A stretch of DNA of 64,000 nt from Corynebacterium freiburgense. GTDB taxonomy: Bacteria > Actinomycetota > Actinomycetes > Mycobacteriales > Mycobacteriaceae. Position 1 is the stretch's first letter, and the number at the start of each line of letters is the position of its first letter. Below are positions 29,534 to 38,200 of the stretch, piece by piece. A program made the position numbers and the translations under genes. Location: contig NZ_CP047355.1 of assembly GCF_030408815.1 (NCBI RefSeq), positions 124,001 through 188,000 of the forward strand, read 5' to 3'. The notes under the pieces are model-generated. The model did not search any database, was not told the DNA's origin, and was given only the letters and a program-made list of their open reading frames with translations.

Positions 29534-30250
29534 CTATGCCACAGTAAAATCGCAAACTGGACTCGCAACGCCAAAATTTGAAAACCCGAAATCCTTGAGT
29601 TGTTCAGCCTTAGAATAATCTCGCTGGAATTGCGCATAGTCTGCGGCTAAAAACGCAAAGTATTCCTGGTCGGTCATTGCATCAAAGTCAGGGATCACAA
29701 AATCCTGCTCACTAGGGGATCGCGGATTTTCATCCTTGTAGGTACTCGTATCAGGCTGTGCATGTGCTTGAGATTCCGTGCTAAAAATTTGATCCATGCG
29801 AATAACCGCTTTTTTCGGTGCGTGAATTACTTCCAGGCATAGTCGCCTGGTTGCTTGCTCAAGGTCTGTGCAAAGCATCGAATGAACTTCCGCGGATTCC
29901 AGAACAAAATATTCGCTGTTTGTAATGTCACCCCTTTGAATCGCCTCTTGTACCTGCTTAACTAATGTTTTCAGTTCTGCCATAGGCATCACCTGAACTT
30001 GCTGGTTTCGCTGAACACATTGCTCCAAAAAATCCAAGACTGCCGTCAGTCCAGACTGGAAATCGCCCCGGATAGCGATGTTCTTCTGATTGGCCCCTTG
30101 AAAAAGCTTTGAAGTTATTTGCTTGGTCTTACTACTGCAAAGCAATTGGAACAAGAGCGGAATTTGATAGGGGCAGCTCGCAATTATCCGATAGTGGTGT
30201 TGCCCCTGATCTAGTTTTTCCACGGCAAAGATATAGCAATTATTCGACAT
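29534..30250 (-). CDS. Cytoplasmic protein of unknown function
   Basis: A protein of 238 residues with no signal peptide or membrane helix. The first 160 residues look like a folded alpha/beta domain with helix-rich stretches (KTLVKQVQEAIQRGD; TDLEQATRRLCLEVI). A polar linker (about 165-195) and a C-terminal acidic helical part (DFDAMTDQEYFAFLAADYAQF) follow. I do not recognise a family. It has no close operon partner and lies next to the hairpin element at 30.3 kb. The base composition is somewhat more AT-rich than the core genes. Confidence 0.7.
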   Translation of the reverse strand: MSNNCYIFAVEKLDQGQHHYRIIASCPYQIPLLFQLLCSSKTKQITSKLFQGANQKNIAIRGDFQSGLTAVLDFLEQCVQRNQQVQVMPMAELKTLVKQVQEAIQRGDITNSEYFVLESAEVHSMLCTDLEQATRRLCLEVIHAPKKAVIRMDQIFSTESQAHAQPDTSTYKDENPRSPSEQDFVIPDFDAMTDQEYFAFLAADYAQFQRDYSKAEQLKDFGFSNFGVASPVCDFTVA

Positions 30251-30707
30251 AGCAGCATGGTAACAAGTTGCCTAGTCAGCGTTTATTTTTGGTTGTACGC
30301 TATTTTTGATACAAAAGTGGTAAGTTTTTTTAAAAGTCCTCCATTTTGTACCAGTTGGGTTTTTCTGACCTGGGGTTTCTTAGAGGTGGTGGTACAAAAA
30401 AGGCAAGTTTTAAAAAAACTTGCCACTTTTGTGTCAATCCCCAGGTCAGCTCTGGTTTCCTGCTCTGCGTAAAAGCGTGTTTGTGTATCGCCCGGATGTA
30501 ACGCGTTTATTTTGCCAAGATTTAGGTAGACCTCGTGCGGGGATGTCAACTTTTGCAGTTTTGTGCAGTGTGTTTCGTCTGGACATCTGATACTTCTGTG
30601 GGATGTTGCCAGTTTCGAACCACCTGGGGTTTTGCGCGTGACCCCATAGGTACCAAAGGTCCCAGGAGGAACAAGCGTCCCCGGCAAGCCCTCATAGCAA
30701 CCCGCAG
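30251..30707. repeat. Gene-free region with a large imperfect hairpin element (30311-30449)
   Basis: A 25-base arm at 30311-30335 pairs with 30408-30432 with a single G-T wobble. Nested inside, TTTTGTACCA (30344-30353) pairs with TGGTACAAAA (30390-30399). Two more helices compete: CTGACCTGGGG (30365-30375) with CCCCAGGTCAG (30439-30449), and GGCAAGTTTT (30402-30411) with AAAACTTGCC (30415-30424). It may be a MITE-like repeat, a structured RNA or a terminator for mrpG. The rest of this 457-bp stretch shows no supported gene; a 134-codon frame on the minus strand simply reads through the arms. Confidence 0.6.
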
Positions 30708-31034
30708 TTATTGCTTCTCCGCCACTTGCTTGTCTTCAACTCCTACACCGTAGATTGAGCGGCCGAGATAGAAGCTGGATACGCTGGCTACAATGAGCAT
30801 TCCGGCGATGGAGAGGATGGCGCGGACGAGGTTATTGGGGTCGAATCCGGTGGCAGACCAATCGTGGATGAGGTGGGCGATCAGGATGAGGGGAATTGCG
30901 ACTCCGGTGGTGGGGCCCATGATGTTTGCCCTGGTCAGGGCGTCTGGGGCGCGCCACATGGCGAGGGCTGTCAGGGCTACAAGGGCTGTGGAAAAGATGG
31001 CGATGAGTGCCACGATAATTTCGCTCAATGACAT
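30708..31034 (-). CDS. mrpG: Mrp Na+/H+ antiporter subunit G
   Basis: A subunit of 108 residues starting at MSLSEIIVALIAI (ATG at 31034), 2 nt after the mrpF stop; a longer reading upstream runs through mrpF and is rejected. Three membrane helices and the conserved RAPDALTRANIMGP motif of MrpG are present. Last gene of the six-gene mrp operon encoding the heteromeric cation/proton antiporter used for pH and sodium homeostasis. Confidence 0.92.
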   Translation of the reverse strand: MSLSEIIVALIAIFSTALVALTALAMWRAPDALTRANIMGPTTGVAIPLILIAHLIHDWSATGFDPNNLVRAILSIAGMLIVASVSSFYLGRSIYGVGVEDKQVAEKQ

Positions 31035-31036
31035 GG

Positions 31037-31306
31037 TTATCGACGCCCCTTTGAAAGTATGCGGCCCACGGAGACTGTGGAGATAAGGCCGAGAAGTCCT
31101 GCGAGTAATGCGACTTCGTAGGTAATTGATGTGGGGTTGAGTAGGGCCCATAGGAGGAATACAAAAGCCATGGTGTAGAAAACCATGTCGGCAAGGACGG
31201 CACGGCTGGTGTCTTTTTGTATGAACATAAGCAATACCAGGTTGGCCAGTAGGGAGATTCCCGCAACAGCAATGCAAATGGAAATAATAATGGTGAAAAG
31301 ACTCAT
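31037..31306 (-). CDS. mrpF: Mrp Na+/H+ antiporter subunit F
   Basis: A protein of 89 residues with three membrane helices; DTSRAVLADMVFYTMAFVFLLWAL corresponds to the conserved central part of MrpF. It overlaps mrpE by 4 nt, typical of translational coupling, and belongs to the same membrane complex. Confidence 0.92.
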   Translation of the reverse strand: MSLFTIIISICIAVAGISLLANLVLLMFIQKDTSRAVLADMVFYTMAFVFLLWALLNPTSITYEVALLAGLLGLISTVSVGRILSKGRR

Positions 31307-31782
31307 TGGTGTTCCTCCGGATAGTCCCGAATGTCCACTGTGGTGGGGTGGGGGTCGGTACTTACTGGTCCGTAGTTTGTGTCGGAGTGTCCAGCTACGA
31401 ATGTGGAGCGTAGGGGGTTTCCGGCACCTTGGCCAGGTGCGCCGTGATCGATACCTGCGACATGTGGTGCAAGGCGTTCCTCCATGTCGGTGAGTCCGGC
31501 GAGGACTTCGGAGGGATCGGCACCGTAGACGGCTTGTACTAAAAGGACTCGTGGATCGCCTTCGCGAACGGGATTGCGGAATCCAAGGGAAAGGGTTCCT
31601 GGGGTCATGGTGACAGAAGTAGAGAACATGGCGAGTTCCCTATCAGTGGTTACGCGAAGGGGATAAGCAACGATTACGGGGCAGAATCGGGTTTGTCGGC
31701 GTAACACATCGCGGCAAATGACCATGGCACCTACAAAGACTTGGGTGAGTAACCAGGTGGTGTATTTCAATGCATGGATCAT
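31303..31782 (-). CDS. mrpE: Mrp Na+/H+ antiporter subunit E
   Basis: A protein of 159 residues. An N-terminal membrane helix, then the MrpE core (PVIVAYPLRVTTDRELAMFSTSVTMTPGTLSLGF). The C-terminal 60 residues are polar and rich in His, Asp and Pro, longer than in short family members. It overlaps mrpD by 4 nt. Confidence 0.92.
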   Translation of the reverse strand: MIHALKYTTWLLTQVFVGAMVICRDVLRRQTRFCPVIVAYPLRVTTDRELAMFSTSVTMTPGTLSLGFRNPVREGDPRVLLVQAVYGADPSEVLAGLTDMEERLAPHVAGIDHGAPGQGAGNPLRSTFVAGHSDTNYGPVSTDPHPTTVDIRDYPEEHQ

Positions 31783-33281
31783 CGCGGAACTCCTATCGCA
31801 TCGGAAGCATTGCCTAGGACGGCGGTGGTGTAGGCCGGGACGTCGAGAAGCCCTTGAGCGGCAGAAAGGGTGGTATCAACCAGAGGGCCAGCACCGAAGA
31901 ACATTGCAACGCTGAGCAGGGCCATTACCGCGCCTGGCAAACCTAGCCACAAAGGAACCACAAGATTCGGGGGCAGGTCCGTCATGGGTTTACCCCAGAA
32001 CACCAGTCGCCAAAGTCGCAGCATAGAAAGCAAAGCACCAAAGCTAGCAACCACAATCACGGCCATTACTAGCCATGATTGCCATGAAGCCTCGCGGGCA
32101 ACGGCCAAGACAATAAAAATCTTTCCCCATAGGCCAGAAAACGGCGGGAAGCCAACAACGGAAAATGAACCCATAACAAAAACTGCGGCAATTAAAGGGT
32201 CGCGGCGTGCTAGGCCGGAAAGCTTGGCCAGGCGGCCGGTGCCGTAGGTTTCTTCGATAGAGCCGGCGCACAAGACGAGTGAACCGACCGTAATCATATG
32301 GTGCAGCATATAGAAAATACCTGCCGCGAGCGCTCGCAGCGGATCCGCACTTAAGAACGCCAAAACTATCAGGATAAATGGCATACCATTGACCATTTGG
32401 TAGGCGATTACGCGGCGCATGGTGTGCTCGCCTAAACCAGCGAACCCTCCAACAAGCATGGAGAGGATCATAATCACCATAATTAGCGTGGCCCAGCGGG
32501 AATCCATATCAAAAATCACTACATAGATACGGAACAAGGCATATACCGCAACTTTGGTGTGCAAGCCTGAAAACAAGCCCATAACAGCTGCGGAAGTCCC
32601 CGGATATGTTCGAGGTAGCCAAGTGTGCATAGGAAATACACCGGCTTTTACGGAAAGGGCAATAACTACTAAGCCCATTGCAACGGTGACTGGACCATTC
32701 CCGGCAGCTGCCCCCGCCAATGCCGCAATATTGACCGTGCCGATAATGCCGTACACCATTGCCACACCAATAAGCAGCACAGTGGAAGTGGTCAAATTAA
32801 CCAAAACAAATGTGCGCCCACCTGCTAAACGTGACCAAGTTCCAGTCATAGCAATCAGACCGTACGAGGGCAGCAGCATGACTTCAATAAATACGAACAG
32901 GTTAAATAGGTCAGCGGTTAACAGTGCTCCATTGACGCCGGCGACCAACATCAAGGCCAGGGCTGGGTAAAAACGCGCTCGAGTTTCCCCAGCCAATGAA
33001 GCAAACCAGTTTGCGGCTACCGCAACAATACTGGTGGTAGTGATCATAATGGCAGAAAATGGGTCTGCCGCAAAAGGAATGGAAACCCCACCAGGGAAAA
33101 GACCAACATTATGGGCGATAGTTCCTGTGGTGGTTTCTTGGAAGAGTGCTACCCCGCCAAGAATCCCCAGTATAGGAATAAAGAAATGCAAGGCATCACG
33201 GAATATCCGCCAGGGGGCAATGACCGAAATTGCGGAAGCCGCCAAGGGAACCGCCACAAATAAGGGGAGTAGTGCGTTCAT
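31779..33281 (-). CDS. mrpD: Mrp Na+/H+ antiporter subunit D
   Basis: A protein of 500 residues with about 14 membrane helices, homologous to the NuoL/M/N proton-pumping subunits of complex I. The conserved Glu in NLFVFIEVMLLPSYGL and the Lys in VKAGVFPMHTWLPRTYPG are visible. It starts directly after the mrpC stop and overlaps mrpE. Confidence 0.94.
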   Translation of the reverse strand: MNALLPLFVAVPLAASAISVIAPWRIFRDALHFFIPILGILGGVALFQETTTGTIAHNVGLFPGGVSIPFAADPFSAIMITTTSIVAVAANWFASLAGETRARFYPALALMLVAGVNGALLTADLFNLFVFIEVMLLPSYGLIAMTGTWSRLAGGRTFVLVNLTTSTVLLIGVAMVYGIIGTVNIAALAGAAAGNGPVTVAMGLVVIALSVKAGVFPMHTWLPRTYPGTSAAVMGLFSGLHTKVAVYALFRIYVVIFDMDSRWATLIMVIMILSMLVGGFAGLGEHTMRRVIAYQMVNGMPFILIVLAFLSADPLRALAAGIFYMLHHMITVGSLVLCAGSIEETYGTGRLAKLSGLARRDPLIAAVFVMGSFSVVGFPPFSGLWGKIFIVLAVAREASWQSWLVMAVIVVASFGALLSMLRLWRLVFWGKPMTDLPPNLVVPLWLGLPGAVMALLSVAMFFGAGPLVDTTLSAAQGLLDVPAYTTAVLGNASDAIGVPR

Positions 33282-33737
33282 TTAATGGGCCCCTTCTTCC
33301 TTGCTGGAGGCTTCCAGGTTTTCCATACTGGAGGCGGAGTTGCGCTCAATGACGCGCTCCGAGCGGAATGATGAATGATCAAGTTGTTGGGCTCCACGGC
33401 CACGGGTTTCTAAGGGGGACAGTTCGTCGGGGTCTTCCCAACTTCGGGTATCGTCGGAGCGGCCGAGTGCCGCCAACGCAAGCATAAACGCAGTGGTTGC
33501 CATAGTGATTACAATGGCGGTAAGCACAAAGGCTTGAGGGAGTGGATCAGCAGCTTCATCAAGAGGGGTTCCCTGGAATGGTTGTGTACGCCAAGCGCCA
33601 ATACCTGCAGTAAGAATAATTAAATTTGCCGCATGGCTAATTAGCCCCATACCCAATACAATGCGGACCATTCCGCGTTGCATAATGCAGTACACGCCAC
33701 CCCCCATAAGAATGGCAATTGTTAATGCAATGATCAC
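33282..33737 (-). CDS. mrpC: Mrp Na+/H+ antiporter subunit C
   Basis: A protein of 151 residues from the GTG at 33737, which overlaps the mrpA stop (GTGA) and has GGAAAGGA upstream. Three membrane helices form the NuoK-like core (GGGVYCIMQRGMVRIVLGMGLISHAANLIIL). The last 50 residues are a charged cytoplasmic tail. An upstream in-frame start at 33797 would lie well inside mrpA and is not preferred. Confidence 0.92.
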   Translation of the reverse strand: MIIALTIAILMGGGVYCIMQRGMVRIVLGMGLISHAANLIILTAGIGAWRTQPFQGTPLDEAADPLPQAFVLTAIVITMATTAFMLALAALGRSDDTRSWEDPDELSPLETRGRGAQQLDHSSFRSERVIERNSASSMENLEASSKEEGAH

Positions 33738-36625
33738 TGCTGTTCCTTTCCGCTGGCAGTGGAGAGATCCCACGTTGCGGAGCGTGCTTCGGGCCAATCC
33801 GGGTCAGAGTCTTCAGAAATTTCAACGGCAGGATGGGCTTCGAGTGGATGATCCCCACCACGCTTAAATGGCAGTAGTTCTTTATCGGTGCCTGGTCGGA
33901 GATAACCACCGAGATCGTTTACAGCTACTGTGAGCATGCCAAGCACAGCAAGGAAAACACCAACATCGAAAATCATTGAAGTTGTGAAATGTTCACCGAA
34001 GATATAGCCGTGAATTGGGGCGAGGAATGAATGATGGAAATAGCCTAAGAATCCTGCGGTAATGGCTGTAAGTACGCCGAGTCCGGTGAGATAGTAGGGA
34101 GTATTAGTTCGAACTACTTGTTCATCACGGCCGCGGGAAAGATAGAAGAGCATAAATGCCCCACCAGCTACTAGTGCGGCAATAAAACCACCGCCGGGGT
34201 CATTGTGGCCGCGCATAAAGATTAGAAAACTTAGAATGCCCAGTATTGGAATGAGTTGCCGAACCAGTACTTTCATTGGGATGGCATTGAGTTGCGAAGC
34301 GCCAAATGGTGCTGGGTGGGTGCCTTTATGGAAAGGGTGCCGGGGAATACTGCCAACTACGGCGGCTATCACTACGCCTGCCATGCCAAGGACCGCAAGT
34401 TCGCCCAAAGTATCCAGCGCGCGGAATTCCACCAAAATGGTATTTACAATATTGGCCCCACCGGAAATTTCGGGTGCTTGCGTGAGATACCACATTGCGA
34501 TTTCCGGGCGCTCATGCCGGCCGAGGAGTTCCCAAACAGCGGCAAACGTGGCAATGCCAGTGAGAATTGCAAATATTCCGGCGGAAAGTGCGCGGCGCGG
34601 GGCAACCGTATGAAAATTGGTGGGCTGCTGGCGAATCACCATCATCATAATGATAACTACCAGGATTTCTACCAAGAATTGCGTGAGTGCCACGTCGGGT
34701 GCGCCAAGCACGAGGATTTGTAGGGTAACGCCGACACCTGCTGTCCCTAGGAGAATAACGCCATTGAGTCGACTTCGTACCCGAATAAGCCCAAAGACAC
34801 TACCGGCAATAATAAGAAGCGGAAGAATATCAATAGGACGGTCGGTGTTTGGTACGCGTGGTGCCGGAGAAACACCGTCGATACCTGGGAATAGCAGGGT
34901 TGTATATGCAAGGAGCAGAATGACAATAAGTGGGTAGGTCAGGTGCCGCGATGGGCTATAGGAATCCGCCATTCGGCCTGCAAATTCGCCCCATCGTTTC
35001 GCGGCGTCGGTGACACGCTCCAAGAGTGAGTTTCCGCTAAATGGCAGGAGTTCGCGGCCGTCGATAAGCGGCAGCAGACTGTGGCGCGCAAATACCGCAG
35101 CGGCCCCCACAGCCATTACCACCAGCGATACAATAAGCGGTACCGTTACCCCGTGCCACAATCCAAAATGCACATGCGTATCGACGATCGCGTCCACCGG
35201 CGCATCCAAAAAGCCCACTGCAAACGCCAATGGCAACGATAAAACACCCGGCAAACCTGCAGGCAGCCACAAGAGCACTGGTGCCTCTTTTACATGTGAC
35301 ATATCCCGAGGCCCATCTACAAATGCCCCTAGCACCAGCCGGGCCGAATAACTCAATGTAAACAATGCGCCAATACCAGCGGCGATCATTAACAAGATGA
35401 CGCCAGTGCTGCCAAACGGAGCATGTAAAAACGCCTCCAACATGCTTTCTTTTGAGATAAAGCCCAATGTTGGTGGAATGGCGGCCATTGATAATGCGCC
35501 GATAGCCACACAACCAAATGTCCAAGGCATGCGGCTATACAGCTTGCCCAATCGGCGAACATCACGCGATCCTGCCTGATGATCAATTACACCGATCAGC
35601 ATAAATAAACTTGACTTAAACAATGCATGTGCAAGCGTATGAATCAACGCTGCAGCTAGCGCAAATGGAGTACCAATGCCGATAGTGGCAACAATCCATC
35701 CGAGTTGACTCACAGTCGAATATGCAGTGAGCTTTTTAAGATCCGTCTTTTGAATAGCAAAAAACGCAGCCATAATCGCGGTGGACATGCCCGTAATAAT
35801 CAGCAGCAAATTCCATACATAGTTATCATGAAAAACCGCCGAAAACCGCAAGAGCAGATAAATGCCAGCCTTTACCACCGCCGCAGCGTGCAAAAAAGCA
35901 CTCACTGGTGTAGCCGCAGCCATTGCCTCCGGTAACCAAAAATGAAACGGCAATTGCGCAGCCTTAGTAAATGCAGAAACAGCAATTAAAATGGCAAGTG
36001 CAGTGGTGAGGGCGGGCTTCTCCGCCCAAAACGATGCCCCCAAAATCTCATGCAAATTCGTAGTACCAGCCTGGGTTGCCATAATCGTAATAGCAACCAG
36101 CAATGTTAGACCGCCGGTAAATGTCAGAATAAGCGTGCGCATTGCTCCGGCTTGACCGCCCGAACCTGACCGAGCAATCAATAGAAACGACGCTATAGAG
36201 ACAAGCTCCCAGGCAATAAACAATAAGACGACGTCATCGGACAACATAAGTAAAAGCACCGAAAACATAAAGGCCGTCATAATCACATAGAACGAACCGT
36301 TTTTGTCATTATTATGTAAATACGATGCAGAATAAATAAAAACAATAGCGCCGATACATAATGCTAGAAGTGCAAAAAACACACCCAAGCCATCACCTAA
36401 AAGTGCGAAATCAACCGAATCTGAGGGGGAAAGGAAGTTGGGCGCCCAAGGATATCGCACCTGTATATTAGCCCCATGTTTAACGACCTCATTGGCTAAA
36501 ATCCCCGCAGTGACAAAATAAAGAACACCTAATGGCCAGCCAGAACGTCGGTCCATAATCTTTACGGCGACAGGGGACAGCGCACATGCCACTGCTGCAA
36601 GGATAAGCACAATTATGAGGGTCAC
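33734..36625 (-). CDS. mrpA: Mrp Na+/H+ antiporter subunit A fused to subunit B
   Basis: A protein of 963 residues, first gene of the operon. Residues 1-500 are the NuoL-like proton channel (LLFIAWELVSIASFLLIARSG with key Glu; FHFWLPEAMAAATPVSAFLHAAAVVKAGIY). About 600-700 carry the MrpA-specific DUF4040-like part (GAPDVALTQFLVEILVVIIMMMVIR). The last 180 residues are the MnhB domain (FLIFMRGHNDPGGGFIAALVAGGAFML), so MrpB is fused to MrpA. With mrpC, D, E, F and G this gives all seven subunit activities in six genes. The gene is divergent from the YhgE-like gene. Confidence 0.95.
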   Translation of the reverse strand: MTLIIVLILAAVACALSPVAVKIMDRRSGWPLGVLYFVTAGILANEVVKHGANIQVRYPWAPNFLSPSDSVDFALLGDGLGVFFALLALCIGAIVFIYSASYLHNNDKNGSFYVIMTAFMFSVLLLMLSDDVVLLFIAWELVSIASFLLIARSGSGGQAGAMRTLILTFTGGLTLLVAITIMATQAGTTNLHEILGASFWAEKPALTTALAILIAVSAFTKAAQLPFHFWLPEAMAAATPVSAFLHAAAVVKAGIYLLLRFSAVFHDNYVWNLLLIITGMSTAIMAAFFAIQKTDLKKLTAYSTVSQLGWIVATIGIGTPFALAAALIHTLAHALFKSSLFMLIGVIDHQAGSRDVRRLGKLYSRMPWTFGCVAIGALSMAAIPPTLGFISKESMLEAFLHAPFGSTGVILLMIAAGIGALFTLSYSARLVLGAFVDGPRDMSHVKEAPVLLWLPAGLPGVLSLPLAFAVGFLDAPVDAIVDTHVHFGLWHGVTVPLIVSLVVMAVGAAAVFARHSLLPLIDGRELLPFSGNSLLERVTDAAKRWGEFAGRMADSYSPSRHLTYPLIVILLLAYTTLLFPGIDGVSPAPRVPNTDRPIDILPLLIIAGSVFGLIRVRSRLNGVILLGTAGVGVTLQILVLGAPDVALTQFLVEILVVIIMMMVIRQQPTNFHTVAPRRALSAGIFAILTGIATFAAVWELLGRHERPEIAMWYLTQAPEISGGANIVNTILVEFRALDTLGELAVLGMAGVVIAAVVGSIPRHPFHKGTHPAPFGASQLNAIPMKVLVRQLIPILGILSFLIFMRGHNDPGGGFIAALVAGGAFMLFYLSRGRDEQVVRTNTPYYLTGLGVLTAITAGFLGYFHHSFLAPIHGYIFGEHFTTSMIFDVGVFLAVLGMLTVAVNDLGGYLRPGTDKELLPFKRGGDHPLEAHPAVEISEDSDPDWPEARSATWDLSTASGKEQQ

Positions 36626-36733
36626 GGAGACATCACACCTGAGTTCAGTGGGAACAAAAATATGTATACAGGTTACCAGCCTAAAACGGTGCGCCTCGCC
36701 CCAACCCCGCAGCTACACTATACTTTTGTATTC

Positions 36734-38161
36734 ATGCGCAGCCGTATACGTCCACTCATACTTATATTAATCTTGCTAATTCCCATAATAATTGGAGTTG
36801 CTTGGACACTATCGGATCCAAGTCCAGCACAAACAGCGCACAGCGAAAATTCAGAAGAACCTGTAACTACCGCTGCACAAGAGCAACAAGACTTAATAGC
36901 CACTCGTCGCGCGGCTGGAGAAGCAACAACCCAAGCCGGATTTCTTGTCACTGGCACAACCGAACTAGCAAATGGTTCCCAATTGCTTAATGACGCTACG
37001 GGGCAATTGAACGATGGTGCGAAACAAGCAGTGAACGGATCCCAGCAACTCGCCGATGGCATGGTGCAATTGCAATCAGCAACCGGGGAATTAGGTGCTG
37101 GTGCCAACCAATTAGCCGACGGCGTGCAACAGGCGGTCGAGCAAATTCAAGGTTTGGCCGCGATGCAGGGCCAAATCATGACCTTTATTGATGAGGCAGA
37201 TAAAGAACTTGGAAAATACCCCGGCCAAGATGCGAAAGAAATGCGTGCGAAACTTGGGGATTTACGCACTCAAGTAAATAACTTCAAATTCGATGGTGAA
37301 ACCGCTGATAAACTCAACCAACTTCGTTCTGGGTCACGCGAACTTGCAGATCAGTTGGGGAAACCAGGTAGTCCATTTCATGATGGGGTATTTACCGCCA
37401 CGGATGCATCAAAGCAACTAGCCGCCGGATTGCGAGAACTTGGCGATGGTGCCAACCAGCTCAACGGTGCTACCGGAGAACTGAAAGCTGGTGCGGACCG
37501 GATTAAAGGGATGGCAGACCAAAACAAAACAAAAGTTCAAGCGATTCAACAAACGATCCCAACTGGCGTAGCGGCAGCTGGGAATACAGAGCAAACACCA
37601 CAACCAGCAGCGACCGGAGGTATAGGAAGCGTAGGACTGGTGATCGGAATTTTCGTTATGATGGCTGCTTCCGCACTTTGGCTTGTAGCGAAACCAAATA
37701 GCGGAATTTGGACCCCGCTTCTAGCAGTGGCAAGTATTGCAGTTATCGGCGTGATTCTACTGGTGGCTTTTGGTAGCAGCGGAACGAGGCTAGCGGCTCA
37801 ATGTGTGGTTCTTGCACTTGCTGCAAGTGCTGGTGCTTTCCTTGGGCGTGCCATGCTTTCATTGTTTGGGCAAAAGATTGGTCGAGGTGTGCTGCTCGCC
37901 TCCATACTGATTCAGACGGCAGTCGTTGCACTCATGCTAGGTACAGAAAGTATCGTGATTGCATTCTTTCCGTTGTTCTACACAATGCGAGGTCTACTGG
38001 CGAATCCAGGGATAGAACTGATTATGTCCTGCCTTGTATTGGCGATGTTCTCTCTCGCGGGCATGACTGTAGTGCGCTTTATGGGGCGAAAGCCTAAAAC
38101 TGAAAAGCAAGAAAATGAAACAGATATAGCAGAGGAAGAACCAGTTGAAGTATTAGCATAA
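36734..38161 (+). CDS. YhgE/Pip-like membrane protein with repeat-rich extracellular region
   Basis: A protein of 475 residues from the ATG at 36734 (MRSRIRPLILILILLIP). TATACT at 36719-36724, 10 nt before the ATG, suggests a nearly leaderless transcript; a longer start at 36662 is less likely. An N-terminal helix is followed by a Gln/Asn/Gly-rich extracellular part with repeated LxxGxxxLxxGxxQLxxG units (about residues 55-155 and 215-260), the coiled-coil-like repeats of YhgE/Pip proteins. Five or six C-terminal helices and an acidic tail follow. Family members act in secretion or as phage receptors; the role here is unknown. Confidence 0.75.
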   Translation: MRSRIRPLILILILLIPIIIGVAWTLSDPSPAQTAHSENSEEPVTTAAQEQQDLIATRRAAGEATTQAGFLVTGTTELANGSQLLNDATGQLNDGAKQAVNGSQQLADGMVQLQSATGELGAGANQLADGVQQAVEQIQGLAAMQGQIMTFIDEADKELGKYPGQDAKEMRAKLGDLRTQVNNFKFDGETADKLNQLRSGSRELADQLGKPGSPFHDGVFTATDASKQLAAGLRELGDGANQLNGATGELKAGADRIKGMADQNKTKVQAIQQTIPTGVAAAGNTEQTPQPAATGGIGSVGLVIGIFVMMAASALWLVAKPNSGIWTPLLAVASIAVIGVILLVAFGSSGTRLAAQCVVLALAASAGAFLGRAMLSLFGQKIGRGVLLASILIQTAVVALMLGTESIVIAFFPLFYTMRGLLANPGIELIMSCLVLAMFSLAGMTVVRFMGRKPKTEKQENETDIAEEEPVEVLA

Positions 38162-38200
38162 AAAGCTTTTGCACTTATAGGGGTTCGGTATGTTAAAGGT

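Noticed and set aside
30283..30687. Open frame of 134 codons on the minus strand near mrpG
   Set aside because: It reads through both arms of the hairpin element, giving mirrored low-complexity stretches; no start signal or family.
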